Positions 22,453 through 39,658 of a stretch of DNA of 53,965 nt are shown in pieces (the first letter of the stretch is position 1; every line of letters begins with the position of its first letter). Origin of the DNA: Hypsibius dujardini (Eukaryota; Tardigrada; Eutardigrada; Parachela; Hypsibiidae); the NCBI GenBank assembly GCA_001579985.1, contig LRSR01005206.1, positions 1-53,965 on the forward strand. The letters run 5' to 3'. The notes under the pieces are model-generated. The model was not told the DNA's origin, did not search any database, and worked only from the letters and a program-made list of their open reading frames with translations. The position numbers and the translations under genes are program-made.

Positions 22453-24935
22453 ATTCCGGCTTGGCAGAAGGGGGAAGCGCAAGTCAACGGACATTTCTTC
22501 GATGCACATTCCAACGTAAGCCATCCGGATTTTTGAAATGTCATGAATGAAAAAGAAAATCCTTTCGAAAAAATTGCATACCGATTAATCAATCAGGCAA
22601 TCAATTGGGAATCGCAAATTTGAGTTTTTCATTCAATCCAGCAATCAATGCTTGATCGCCATGACGAAATTCTGCGCATTTAGCAAAGGATTATCTGCAA
22701 AGTTTGACTGAGTTTCTGTTATTCCTTGCAAACTGGGATCGTGGAGAATCGCAGGTGGAAGTTTTCGGATATCTTGCAGGTTCGTACGGGCGAGCATTTT
22801 TCGACCGCAGACAAGCACATTTCCAGGAGTGCACAATCAAGCAATCAATCAAGACTCAGTCATGCTGTTCTATGTCTGCCGCTAGGTGGCGCTTCGTTCA
22901 CTATTTTCAAATCGTCTTTCCTTCTCTTCCTGCAGTGTCCGGTCAATCCGTGCTGTGAATTCGCGTACCCCTCGGACTACCACTTCGAAACAGCACTGCC
23001 GAGTAAGGAAAAAACATGCAGCTCGTAATCTTTGGTTATTTTACTCCATCTGTTGCGATCAAGACAGGCAAGGGCCGGATCAGGTAACATGATTTGTCAT
23101 GGGTGCTAGGATCATAGCGGTAGTTTCAGCAAAAAAATCGTAGAAAATCTTAAGCAAGGATAGCCGTCAAACCAGTTGAAGCTTAGTGATCCCAGTAAGT
23201 GTAATACTGCACAGGAAAACTCAAACACAGCAAACGTTGCTCCTGGGAATGATTGGTGGTGTGTGTGTGTGTCTACCGTTTGTATCCCCAGCCGCCGCCA
23301 TAACCGCCATCATAACCACCATATCCACCACCATATCCACCGCCATATCCACCGCCTCCGTAGAAGTCTCCACCACCGAAACCGCCGTATCCGCCGATTC
23401 CGATGCCAAGACCAAGGCCATATCCTCCCTGTGACAGAAATGGGAAAGGACAGGCAGTCAATAAACCGGTTGTCTGAAGCGCCATTGATAATTTTTATCC
23501 CATCTAATGGGTCTGATGAGTCACTTACGAAGCCGATACCACCGTATCCCAATCCCCCGATCCCATATCCGCCGAAGCCGCCAATATCGCCGTAACCGCC
23601 GTATCCACCAAAGTCACCTCCGTAACCACCGCCGTATCCGCCACCACCATAGCCTCCTCCGTAGAAGTCACCACCGCCCCAGCCGCCGGCGTGGACAAGA
23701 GCTGCGGAATAGAAAGAACTTAGATGGAGGAAAAATTGCGCGTTGACAGTTTTTATTTATGAAATAGATAGACGGACAGGCCGATAGACCAGCAGGCAGG
23801 CAGATTTGACAGACATGCAGACATGCAGACAGACAGACAGACATGCAGACATGCAGGCAGACAGACAGACAGACAGAGAGACAGACAGACAGAGAGACGT
23901 CCAGGCAGGCAGATAAAGTTAAAGGCTTACCAAGTAGGACGGACAGGATTGTCGCTCCAAGGATCATTTTTGAGGCTATCTCTGGAATATTGGTAGTAGC
24001 GCTTGAGCAGGTTGAAGTTCAGGTAAACTTTTGAAGAACTGCTTGATGATGTTTTTTCAAGCTCCATATTTCGATTTATATACACCGCTTTGAACTTGGT
24101 GTTTGTTTTCATTGTCATGAGCTACTTCTCGGCCTGTTCCGTAACTCACACATCCACACGTTCTCACTTCCGGTACTAGTAGTAGAGAGGGGATTACATC
24201 AGGTTCCGTCAGAACAACGGAAAATGCGTAGTGATTTACTACTACGATTACGCGACCGCCACGGTGTGTGGCTCACGGTAGTTCTCACTAATTGACAGTG
24301 TGCCGGTATGTCTACCTGTATGTATCTGTCTGCGATTGATTATGAAGACGCAGTATCAATTTCAATGGAATTACTTTACGAGTGTCTGGCCTCAAAAAAA
24401 CACCGTTTTAAAATGTGCAATTTCATATCTGTATCTCCGGTTGGCCGGTTATGAGATCTTTTTTAATGACGTCTCATATCTCACATGCAGACATCGTGAC
24501 CGAAGGGTATGGCCGCGATGTCTGGAGTCTATGCCGGATACGTTCGATTACGTCTCGGGCACGGATGAGCTGTTTCGCCTGGCCAAATTTGGGGTGACTA
24601 ATTTTTTGCTGTTCTCTCGTTTCAGATTAAAATTTCGAAGCTAAAAACGTGTGGGTTCAACAAACTGCACAAGTTTCGGAAAGAAGACACCGTGGATCAT
24701 TACCGATTCTGCTGTACCGCGTTGATGTCGAAGGCTCTCTACCGGGACGATGAGGACGCGTTCGAGTGGTGGCAGTTTGAGACAAGTGGTGAGAGGGTTT
24801 AGTCTGCTGATATAATAATAAGCAGGCAAATTTACAGACAGACAGGCAGACAGAATGACAGAATGACACAGATACCGGCACAGACTCGGGCACAGACACA
24901 GAAAGATAGGTAGGCAGACATACGGACAGATAGAC

Positions 24936-24994
<59 letters not shown>

Positions 24995-25359
24995 GGATGA
25001 CACAGATACCGGCACAGACTCGGGCACAGACACAGGCAGATAGGTAGGCAGACATACAGATAGACAGAGACAGACAGGCTGTTCACGCGCTAGGAGATGC
25101 CGCTTAAGATCTTCTATTATGAACTCGAAATAATACTTTTGTTTTGAATCCTTTTTCCTTTTTCGTTCCTTCAATTTTATGCGCAGTCTGCCTATTCTTT
25201 TAAGGAGGGCTGTTTCCCTGTACTTCTCTGCACATCCATCTTGTCTAGCTTTCTTTGCGTCTCAGTATTTCCCTGTCTGAAAGCCTAGCAATAGGCGTCA
25301 ACTGTGGCCCATGTTTCGGTTTCGATAGACACAGGATTGAAATTCTGCTCATGTTGTGA
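22453..25359 (+). CDS. Dermatopontin-like secreted protein, 5' exon incomplete
   Basis: Exons 22936-23002, 24232-24265, 24491-24593, 24626-24788 and 25289-25359 join in phase and end at a TGA. The joined peptide has the dermatopontin pattern: CP, a second cysteine, YP and YHFE, then MIYYYDYATATV, then a DR-x-W-x-x-C box (DRRVWPRC). Later comes CGFNKLHKF with an acidic-x-x-YRFCC box. These correspond to the repeated C-G-F and DR-x-W-x-F-x-C modules of dermatopontin, a small extracellular-matrix protein. A possible upstream exon, 22453-22515 (IPAWQKGEAQVNGHFF start), is in a compatible phase. The signal peptide and start were not found, so the 5' end is open. The 24232-24265 exon relies on the second GT of a GTGTGT donor. 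The intron 23003-24231 contains another gene on the opposite strand. Confidence 0.55.
23273..23967 (-). CDS. Glycine/tyrosine-rich secreted protein
   Basis: Three exons (23931-23967, 23529-23701, 23273-23428) join in phase to 121 residues. The first 18 residues (MILGATILSVLLGALVHA) are a clear signal peptide. The mature part is almost entirely GGY, GYGG and GGDFYGG repeats, ending GGGWGYKR before the stop. Such proteins occur in invertebrate cuticle, shell, silk and glue, and some Gly-rich peptides are antimicrobial; the sequence cannot decide between these roles. The exon-2 and exon-3 halves are similar (both have a GGGDFYGGG-type block), which suggests internal duplication. A TATA-like box lies 108 bases upstream of the start. 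The whole gene sits inside an intron of the dermatopontin-like gene on the other strand. Confidence 0.85.
23765..23905. repeat. (ACAG)n degenerate array with ACATGCAG blocks
   Basis: A CAGACAGA array with interspersed GACATGCAGACATGCAG blocks lies in the first intron of the Gly-rich gene (23702-23930). In that transcript it reads as (TCTG)n. Confidence 0.93.
24075..24082 (-). promoter_or_regulatory. TATA box of the Gly-rich gene
   Basis: The minus strand reads TATATAAA here, 108 bases before the Gly-rich start codon. That is a plausible distance for a TATA promoter with a short 5' leader. The box lies within the dermatopontin-like intron, so the nested gene appears to have its own promoter. 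Confidence 0.6.
24838..25080. repeat. 134-bp duplication containing (ACAG)n
   Basis: A segment with GACACAGATACCGGCACAGA, then CTCGGGCACAGACACAG and AGATAGGTAGGCAGACATAC, occurs twice, starting near 24865 and 24999. Between and after the two copies are (ACAG)n runs, the longest about eleven units. The two copies are nearly identical. The array lies in the intron 24789-25288 of the dermatopontin-like gene. Confidence 0.92.
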
Positions 25360-25387
25360 GTGATCGCTTCCGTGACGGTTCCATGAT

Positions 25388-27249
25388 ATGTCTGACAACA
25401 GAGAGATGACTACCAAGGAGCCATCTGTTGATGTTGCACGAGTATCCCTTGGGATACTCAACACCTTCCTCGATCCTGCGCGGGCGCCCAAGCACGAGTA
25501 CCTCGGACTTAATCCCCAATGGAAGCCCATCGCTGCGGGGGACCGGAGACTGCCGCCCGAGATGGACACGGTGAATTGGTTCCATGGACCGGACAGAGGA
25601 CCGGAACCGGCCGGACTCAGTGGGCCTGATCTCACTGAGCCGGACAGTGTAGACACCTTCGAGGATCAGTATCAACGAGTTAGAGACTGCATGTCAAACT
25701 TTTTTACTAGTCTGCCTGACTAGATTGTCTGTCTATCAGACTGCCTGTCTGTCTAACTGCCTGTCTGTCTATCTGCTTGTCTGTCTATCTATCTGCCTGC
25801 CCGCCTGTCTTCTTGTTTGTCTATCTATCCGCCTGTCTGTCTGTCTGTCTTTCTGTTTGTTTGCCCGCCTGTCTGTCTCTCTGTCTGTATGTCGGTCTGC
25901 TGACGGGCTACCTGCCTGTATGACTGTCCATTTGCTGACTCGGCTGGCTGTCGGTTTACCTATCTGTTTATATGGTCTACATGATTATCTGTCTGCTTGC
26001 TGTCTATACCTGCTGAACAGAGATTTCTGAATGTCTCTCTTCGCCAGCTGGCTCTTTATCCAGCCTCGGTCGTTCGTCATCCGACCTGATTGTCTCACGT
26101 TTTATTTGCCAGCGAAAATTTGCACTGGTATTATTTTAAATTGTTTTTCGTCTTATTCAGACATTCCAAGGACAACCGCCGCAGATTTTCATTCCCATGC
26201 GGTTCCGCCTGCCCGATTTACCGCTGAAATTTCCGAAGCAGCGACAAATGGAGGTGCGTACGCAGCTGTGTGCAGGATATCCTGTCATCCTCACTTCATT
26301 AATTTCTTCATTTCGTGCCTTGCCTAGCTAGACGACGGACTAGGCGTCTACCTCCCGAAGACCCTGCTCGACCGGGAATTCAAAACCGAACTGCAGGAGG
26401 AAATCGTCCGACTGATGCCGAGCTACGCGGATTTTAAGCGGTATTTCGGTGGTCCGGACCCGGCAAGTGCCCCGCCCATGGACGAGCGAGACCGATGGAT
26501 TGTCCGGAAGCGCTACTCCAAATTATGTATCAAGTACAAACACCAGCAACAGAAGCTCCGTCAATTTCTCCACCGCAAATGGCGGGACGTCATCCCGGAT
26601 TGCGGCTCCAAAATGACCAACACAATGTTGGAGCTGTCCACGTTCCGCCGCTCCCGTCCGGATTGGCGGTCCTACCTGGCCTTTGTCAGGACCTTCGCGA
26701 ATCGCTACGATTTCTTGCCACAGTTGCTGGCGGAACCGCTGAAGAATGCACCGCCCCTTCCGCCGGCCGGCAAGCTACTGGCATATGTGCAGGAGTTGAA
26801 TATGGCGCGGATCGATCCGACCAAGTGTCAGCGGGAGTTTGCGAAGCCGCTGTTGAATCAGTATAAGAGGTTACGGATGACAAAGAGGATCGCAAAGAGG
26901 AAGGCAGAGATTGCGAAGGACCTGGCGGACGAGAAGGCGGCGGCGGCGGAGAAACTGCGGAATAATTCGAAGAAAACGTTTAGGGTTCCTAAGCGGACTC
27001 CGGAAATATTGCCTCGTAAGATCACTTGTCTACCATATTTCTATCTCTTCTGCTGATTGCCTCTGCGGCTTTCTGCTTCGGTCTGTCTGTTTGTTTGTCG
27101 GTCTGTCTATCTGTCTGTTTGGCTGTCTGCCTGCCTATTTGCTTGCCTGCTTGTTTGTGTTTCGGTATGTTTGTATATTTGTCTATCTGCCTGCCTGCCT
27201 GCCTGCCTGCCCTCTTGTTTGTCTGTTTATCCCTATGTCTACCTGTCTC

Positions 27250-27298
<49 letters not shown>

Positions 27299-30200
27299 TT
27301 GTCTGTCTATCTGTTTGTCTGCCTGTTTGTCCATCTGCTTGTTTGTGCGTTTGCCAATCGGCTGTGTTCTGTGCGATCAAGTGTCTATATTCAGTTCTAT
27401 ATCTATCGAGATGTCTGTCTTTCAGCACCACCTGTTGGACCGAAGACGTTTATTCAACGAATCCGCGAAAGCCGTCGCATCCTGGCCGACCGAGAAAAGC
27501 TCAAAGCAAAACCTAAACAATCCGGCTATACAAAAAAGAACGCTGCCGTGGAGCTCCGCCCCATCATCTGCGACCAATCGCACGATGAGCGGAAAGAAGC
27601 GCGCCGTCTACGCCGGAAGGATCGACGAAAGACCCGCCAAAAAGCCACCGGCCATACCTCCCAGAATCCATTCTCCGTCGACATCACCGGACCGCGACGA
27701 CTGTACCTGGGCGGGTCCGACGATTCGGACTGCTCCTCTGATGATGACGGCGCTCAGCAACGTAGAATGGATCTCTTGCTCAATGACGATTCGAACAATT
27801 CAGACGCTGATCGAGCCGCGGCAGCCGCCGCACCTAAGAAGGTCAAGAGCATTGTCAACCGGACACGTGGCTTGACGTTGCAGGAGAAGACGGTCGTGTT
27901 ACATGGCAAGAAGGAGGCCCTGTGGCGGAAACGAGAGCGGACAGTGGAGACGAAAAACTTCTCGAAGATCCTGAAAAGAAGCGGCGGAGACGATGCCACG
28001 ACGAGAACCTTGCATCGTGAGGGCACACTCATTAAAGGGAATGCACCGCAACGCGATAGTCTCCGACAAAAGAATGAAGAAAAGACCCAGATAAGGAAGA
28101 CTTGTAGCCCGCAAAAGCCAGAGGAAGTCAAGGCGACGGAAAACGCGGTTCCAGACATGTCCGAAACAAGCCAGGCAACGCCAAATCAGCCTTTAGATGT
28201 GTCTGCGATCGTTCAGGCAGCCGATACTTATGTTTCAGACAACGTAGAGGCTGTTACGGCAACTGCAAACCAGCGTTCAGGCATGCCTGGATCGGTTCAG
28301 GTTATCAGCAAGCGACATTCAGACATGCCTAGACAGGTTAAGACAACCGACAATCGGCTGGCAGACATGTCTGCAATAGTTTTGGCGTCTGATAACCGGG
28401 CTGCAGATATGCCTGTTACGGTTAAAGTGGCCAAAACGCGGCCTTCAGACATGCCTGGAATGGTTAAGGCCACCGGAAACCGAACTTCGGACAAAGCAGA
28501 AACGATTAAAGCATCCAAAACCCGGCATTCAGACATGCTTAGAACGTTTAAGACATCCACAAACGAACCGCTGAACTTGCCTGGAATTGTTAAGCCAGGA
28601 GAGGAACCTGTTCCAGGCACCGTTGCCGGAGTCGCTATAGTACAGACTGGAATCAAGCAATCATTCCCGTCGGAGAACGCGAAGCACCCACAGACAGACG
28701 GCGAACCGTTCGTGACCATCCCCGCAGCTACGACCCACGATTCGTCCGACCGTTGCACACCCGAATTCGAACAAGAACAACTAATCGAACCCCGACTGAC
28801 AGCAGAGTTTTACAGTGAATCGGCGCAGCTCTTTACCGACACGCCCGATTCCAGACATATCGTATCCCCCTTGGTCTGGCAGCTCCCCAACGACCCGATC
28901 TATCGCCACCAATATACCCGGAAGTTGAGCAACAAGATGCATCAAGGGGAGTTTCCGTTGTCTGAGGAGGATAAGGCACGCCTGGACGCGGAGCCAGCTG
29001 AGAAACGGCGACTGGAGGAGGCTGAGCGACTACGCAGGCATCGAGAGTCGTGCGGGATTAAGGCAGCGATGGAGAAACACTTTGTCGCAACCAAGTGGGA
29101 GGATTTGGACACGGACGGGAAGAAGTTGAATTTCGTGGAGGACCCGGAGTCTTTTTACGACCCGCCAGTGGACTATGAGGAACCGGAAGGGTACTACGAT
29201 GTGTCGTTGACGGATTTGGACGTGACGGAGGGGATGTTCGATCCGGAGGATGAGGACGGGCGACGGTGGTTGATGAAGGCGAATAATGTAGAAGATGTAA
29301 CAGTCGAGGCAAGCCAAATACCTCACCAAGAGGAGCCTCACTCAATCAAGGCCGAACATGGAGAACAGATCGAACAAAAAGTGGAAAAGTTGTGCGAGAG
29401 ATCAGTTCATGTTCAGGAAGTAGATGCTGTTACATCGATATCTAGGCAACCAATCAGGCCGGACAAGGAGCCATCAAAGCTGGATCAAGAGCCGGCTGGT
29501 GAAGACAAACACTCGGAAATTTTGCGGTAAGTTTAAACCTAGGCAGGACAGACAGGAAGCAGACAAAAAATCCAGTACAGTAGGTAGACAACCAATCAAA
29601 CCGGTAGACAGGACAGTCATGCAGGTAGTCAAATTGACCTACTAAATGACAAACAGAGAGAAACTATCGGACAGACAGACAGACGATAGAGGAAGTGCAG
29701 ACAGACAAGGAGACAGGATGACTGACTGACAAACGGACAGGCAGACAGACAGTGGAGCAGACAGTGGAGCAGACAGATAGACAGACAGACAGACGAAGGA
29801 ACGGATGGACCAACAGACAAGGAACCAATTAGACAAAAAGACAATCAAGCAGGCAGACCATCGAGCAGACAAAAGTTAAATATGTATTTTTCTAAGGAGC
29901 TCCCCAACGGATTATACTAAATCAGCACTTAAATTTATCACCGCACTCCATCCATCTAACTTCACTCCCAACTCCAGTCGCTCTGCACAGAACCACACGG
30001 ACCACTACATCCGCGACGACGAAATTTGGGACTTGGTATCCGAAGACATCGACGAGGGTGACGGAGAAACGGAAGGCATCAGCTGCCAAGCTGGCCAATC
30101 TGGACAAGAACACCATCGGTCCAAGTGGCGCTCACTCAGGCGTCACCGAAAACTCCACCAGGATGGCCCCTTCCGCACCGCTAAACCACTCCATCGAGAA

Positions 30201-30728
30201 CCCATCGTCGTGACAGCCTCGGCAGCTGCCGTCATGGCCGCTGATAAAGTACAGACAGACAAAGCCCACTCTGTGCTAACGATGATGAATAAACTCGACG
30301 GAATCCTTTATAACCAAGGCAGACCGTGCAGGACGTCTAAATCCAGACATCCAGACAAGGACGCGAAATTCGTCTGCACGGCCCAGAGAAAGATGAAGGA
30401 GGAGGAGGAGAACGAGCAGGAACGGCGGCAGCACGCGGAACGGATTCATCCGAGGTATTACGCTGCATCGAAACGACCGGACGTGACGGTTCAGACAGTG
30501 CCTGTCAACGGGAAGAAAGTCCATTTCTCGCTGAAATTGTTGCCGCTCAGGTGGGGCCATGTCGAGACGGTTCGCGTGGACGCTTCCGTCAGCTCGGTGG
30601 AGTCGATCAAAACGGATAAAAATGGGAGGGTGACAGTCGTCAGACGGAAGAAGACGACGAAGCGGTTGCCTGAGTTCATGAAAAAGTGGAAGCGACTGTT
30701 GCCGACTAATCGGCCACCGTCGTTGTGA
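25388..30728 (+). CDS. Large unrecognised protein with 14-residue repeats
   Basis: Exons 25388-25678, 26161-26253, 26328-27015, 27426-29526 and 29978-30728 close in phase to 1,307 residues. I do not recognise the family. The N-terminal third is a compact conserved-looking region (IFIPMRFRLPDLPLKFPKQ, then LGVYLPKTLLDREF, then a Lys/Arg-rich helix around RKRYSKLCIKYKHQQQKLRQF). Next come a basic helical region (AKRKAEIAKDLADEKAAAAEK), an acidic Asp/Ser patch, and eleven 14-residue repeats (28145-28606). A further conserved-looking acidic block follows (FYDPPVDYEEPEGYYD). The C-terminus is basic, with many Lys/Arg pairs. There is no signal peptide or membrane segment, so it is probably nuclear or cytoplasmic. 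A second ATG at 25406, preceded by an acceptor-like ACAACAG, could be the true start. The first donor (GTTAGA) is weak. Confidence 0.75.
25725..25900. repeat. (TCTG)n degenerate array, intron 1 of the novel gene
   Basis: TCTG/TCTA/CCTG units over about 150 bases decay towards the 3' side. The array lies within the intron 25679-26160. Confidence 0.93.
27080..27350. repeat. (TCTG)n compound array, intron 3 of the novel gene
   Basis: CTGT, CCTG and TTTG variants surround a pure run of about twelve TCTG units near 27250-27295. The array fills most of the intron 27016-27425. The plus-strand frames stay open across it and would artificially fuse the two flanking exons, with Cys-Leu-Ser-Val text. 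Confidence 0.95.
28145..28606 (+). repeat. Eleven coding 42-bp (14-residue) repeats
   Basis: Inside exon 4 of the novel gene, the translation falls into eleven consecutive units of exactly 14 residues with no indels. A consensus is R-x-S-D-M-P-x-x-V-K-x-T-x-N; clear examples are RHSDMPRQVKTTDN and RPSDMPGMVKATGN. The first and last units are the most diverged. Conserved spacing with sequence drift argues for an old, selected array. Confidence 0.88.
29560..29875. repeat. (ACAG)n degenerate array, intron 4 of the novel gene
   Basis: GACA and CAGA units over about 300 bases in the intron 29527-29977. A short direct duplication of ACAGTGGAGCAG occurs near 29750. Confidence 0.92.
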
Positions 30729-30892
30729 GTTTTTGATCCTGTCCGCTGCAATTAACGAAAAACCGCAAGAGACTTTTACCGACGCATCGTCATTCTCGGT
30801 GGCGGTAAAACTTTTCATAAGTTTTCTTTTCAAGATTAAAACGGGCAAAAATGTATAAAAAACATGAATACAATAAGGTGCTGGCAGTGCTG

Positions 30893-31679
30893 TCAATGGG
30901 AGTGACCCATGGATAAAAACACCGGACAGACGGCGCCCACGACGAGGGCTAAGAAGTGCGTTATCGGCATGGCCTTCGGTGAGCTGCTGGAAGCAACCGG
31001 CGTGTTGGATTCCAAACTGATCGGGCTCGGTGGGCCGCCGCCGCCGTGGGAATGGGGTGAGCCGGAGATTTCCGGAAGGACGTGGACGGTGGCCACGTAA
31101 AGGAAGGTCCCACCGCTGAAGAGGAGGACAAGACCGCTGGAACTGTCGGAGGGTGCCATACTGTTCGTTCCCTGGAAAGAAAACCTAACAATTAGTATAA
31201 GTGTTAGATGTGTTGAGAAGAAAGGTTTTACTGTACCATTGTAATTAAAAAATATGTTACGAGAGATCCGATGGGAGCGGATAAAGAGAAAATTAGCAGG
31301 TGCTTCCGTATTCTCACGCGGTCCATGCCTTCGTGGAGAAGGAAAGTGACCAAGCCGAACGCAGTCGGCGCCTGAAAACAATCCATCAGAAAGAAGTGTT
31401 GCGATGAGTGGGAAGTAAGGTCCGTGCAGCTTTTCAGCTCACAGAATGGAATCGAACAACGGTTGACTAGCAGACCAGCGGGTACAGACAGATATTTGCA
31501 ATGGAATTTGTCACTCGGTGATCGTGACACTGTGACAAATTGATGAGTAAGAACTAATCATCCGACCGACCGACAGGAGAAGACAAGCAGCCAGGCAGGT
31601 AGACAGGCAAGCAGGTAGGCAAACCGACTGACAGACACGACAACAGATAGCCAGTCGAACTTACAGACAGGCAGATAGG

Positions 31680-31731
<52 letters not shown>

Positions 31732-32806
31732 GAAAATACTAGTACAACGAAAGAAAGAAATGAGAACGCATACATGGAATTCAAGCTTTCTGTAGCTTTT
31801 TTACCTTATGAAGCATTATGGCAAAGAATACGATCATTTCCATTTCAAGGTGCTTTGTCGTTGCACTCGCACCGAGTGCGATGCCATCAGCGGCTGCATG
31901 GACGACCAGTCCGAGGGTCGCCGTAATCTGATTCCTCTGATTTCTGCCGCTGGAATCTGCAATCAAAACAATGGAATCTCATAGCTGGTCCGTGTGTTCA
32001 GTCAGCATGGCAGATGGGAAAGCTCACCACCAAGACGAGAACTTATTTGATCGACGAACAGCATGAAAATGAAGCCCAAAACCAGGGATGCCCCAATCCA
32101 GCTGCCGTGCTGTGGCTCGTTGTGGCTTTCTGTGGGGAGTTTTGCGTCCCCCACAACACTGCTCAACTTGTCTTTGAGACCGTCGACGATACCGCCGACA
32201 ACCGGCAAATTGGCAGCGGCGGCAGCTGCTACCGCATGATCCTCATGGGGATGTCCTCCAGCTGCAAAGGTAACGGACAAAAATTCCTTTAAGCACTCAG
32301 ATGATCCAAGTAGCCCACCGAAATATCCAATCGTTGGCACAAAAATGCGGGATTAACGAGTCTAATCAATCAACCGCTTGATGCTATGTTTTTCTCAGGC
32401 AATCGATGCACTGATTGATTGCTTGAACCGAACTCAAGCTAGTAAGCCAATCAACAATCAATCACCCGCCATCGTGGTAAAATCAACAGTCTTAAAACTT
32501 ACTGATTCTGCGCGTCGTACCTGTTTCATGAGCGTGATCTTGGTGAGAATAAACCGCCCCTACACCCTCTGGAATGATGACAGCCAACGCCGCGCCGACT
32601 AGGAGTCCAGCGCCCAAAGCAGTCACCAAATTCAATTTTTCCTACAAAAAATCGGATGGAAAATATATAACTCCACGTTTTCACAGGAGCACGTGTTGCA
32701 TCCAACGCACTTCTGATAGATTCACAAGCAGCGGTAAACTTCCCGCTAGGAAGGAGCACACCAGCATCGCCAAGGCGAGCAGGAAGAGCAGGAGAACATC
32801 GTCCAT
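30893..32806 (-). CDS. SLC39A9: Zinc transporter SLC39A9 (ZIP9)
   Basis: Six exons (32711-32806, 32521-32641, 32028-32261, 31805-31956, 31237-31371, 30893-31171) close in phase to 338 residues; human ZIP9 has 307. The N-terminus ([22 protein letters not shown]), the [17 protein letters not shown] run and the ending FLSMGHSH all match the family. The metal-path motifs are present: [14 protein letters not shown] in one helix and MLHKAPTAFG in the next. A His-rich loop ([14 protein letters not shown]) follows the second helix. ZIP9 moves zinc into the cytosol from the Golgi/trans-Golgi or across the plasma membrane, and in vertebrates it is also reported as an androgen receptor. The Ala-run loop and the Gly/Pro-rich loop before the last helix explain the extra length. 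The gene is divergent from RECQL5 (491 bp between starts). Confidence 0.95.
31575..31735. repeat. (ACAG)n array in SLC39A9 intron
   Basis: CAGGCAGG variants lead into about twelve pure ACAG units (31675-31730) in the intron 31372-31804. In the SLC39A9 transcript this reads (TCTG)n. Confidence 0.95.
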
Positions 32807-33296
32807 CGCAGCGAGAGGCGCGCCAATCAATCAATCAAGCACCGTCGTCAAGCACAAACTGAGCGGTCTTCCTCGTGCTTTTTCAGGGGTCAGTTAAACA
32901 GTACAGCGATGGAAAGTTAAACTGCTGTCCATCGTTCAAGTGCTCACGCATCCAGTTGTAAAGGCAAACAATAAAAAGGATTACAAACACCTGTGCAACA
33001 GTTTTTTTTCACCGTGGAATTAAAAGGAAACGTGGCCGTGAAAACAAGATTTGAAGTGACGGGTCCGGCGGCTAGCTTTTCTGGAGCCACGGGCCGAAGT
33101 GCGAGCCGATAGACAGCTGATTCCAATTGGCTCACAGTAGGCTCAAGGCTCGATTGCTTGATTTGCGGTGTTGGAATTCGAACAAAAATCAGTGGCTGTT
33201 TTCTCGTGTTTTTTTGTTGCTGATTTGAATTTTGAATGAACAAATTTCGGTTTGTTTTTGTTCCGGTTTTGACATTCTTTTATTTGATTTCCAAAC

Positions 33297-38954
<5,658 letters not shown>

Positions 38955-39658
38955 CAATCGGTCTGATGAGGTTTCTGGTGGTGATTCACTCGTCGATGCA
39001 CTGCAGATCTCTAGGAGCGATCTAATTTTCCTTCTTTTCTACTTTGTTTGCTCCTCCTATTTTTATTGATCTTACTGGTCTGTGGTTGGTGCATACTGTT
39101 AGTTCCGTACAGCAAGAAAGGTTCGTTGAGTACGCCGCAGACACTGTTGCGGTCGGTGTTACAGGAGATACTGTTTCAGGGCATAATTTTCCAGTGCCCT
39201 TTTGTTGCCTTGAATCCACCAATGCTGAGATAACATCGACAGATCAGAAAGGAGTCCAGTCTGACATGCTAACCACAAGAGTGACAGATCGACATGCAGG
39301 CAGACATCTAACGCTGACGCACGGCAGCAAATCTGATGTGCCTGAAAAGGTCAGTTAGCAAAAACAAAGGAGCTCGACATTTCGACATGACCAACTCCCC
39401 AAGAATATCACAGAGGAATTCCAGACAAAATTTGCAAAAACAAAATATTACAGTCAAATCGTTACCACACAGAAGAGCCATTATGTGTAAACGATAAAAC
39501 AGCGAAAGCTTCCTCATGACGTGGCCAAAATTATTGGTGAAGAAACACCGCAGCCGTTGTGAATAATCCACTCTACTACCGAACCTGCAAAATAAAGGCA
39601 AACTGCAATGGGCAGTCAGCGAATTCGCTCCGATGATAGAAAACTGTCAAGGAAAAGT

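Noticed and set aside
24342-24593. Start of the dermatopontin-like gene at an ATG at 24342, reading straight into the 24491 exon
   Set aside because: The acceptor at 24490 is strong, and splicing from 24232-24265 and 22936-23002 restores the family pattern (CP...C...YP..YH, YDY, ATxT, DRxW), which the unspliced reading lacks.
27026-27430. Apparent continuous Cys/Leu/Ser/Val-rich coding through (TCTG)n arrays, here and in the other arrays
   Set aside because: TCTG repeats contain no stop in most frames, so they create false open frames. Splice consensus on both sides and loss of protein character show that they are introns.
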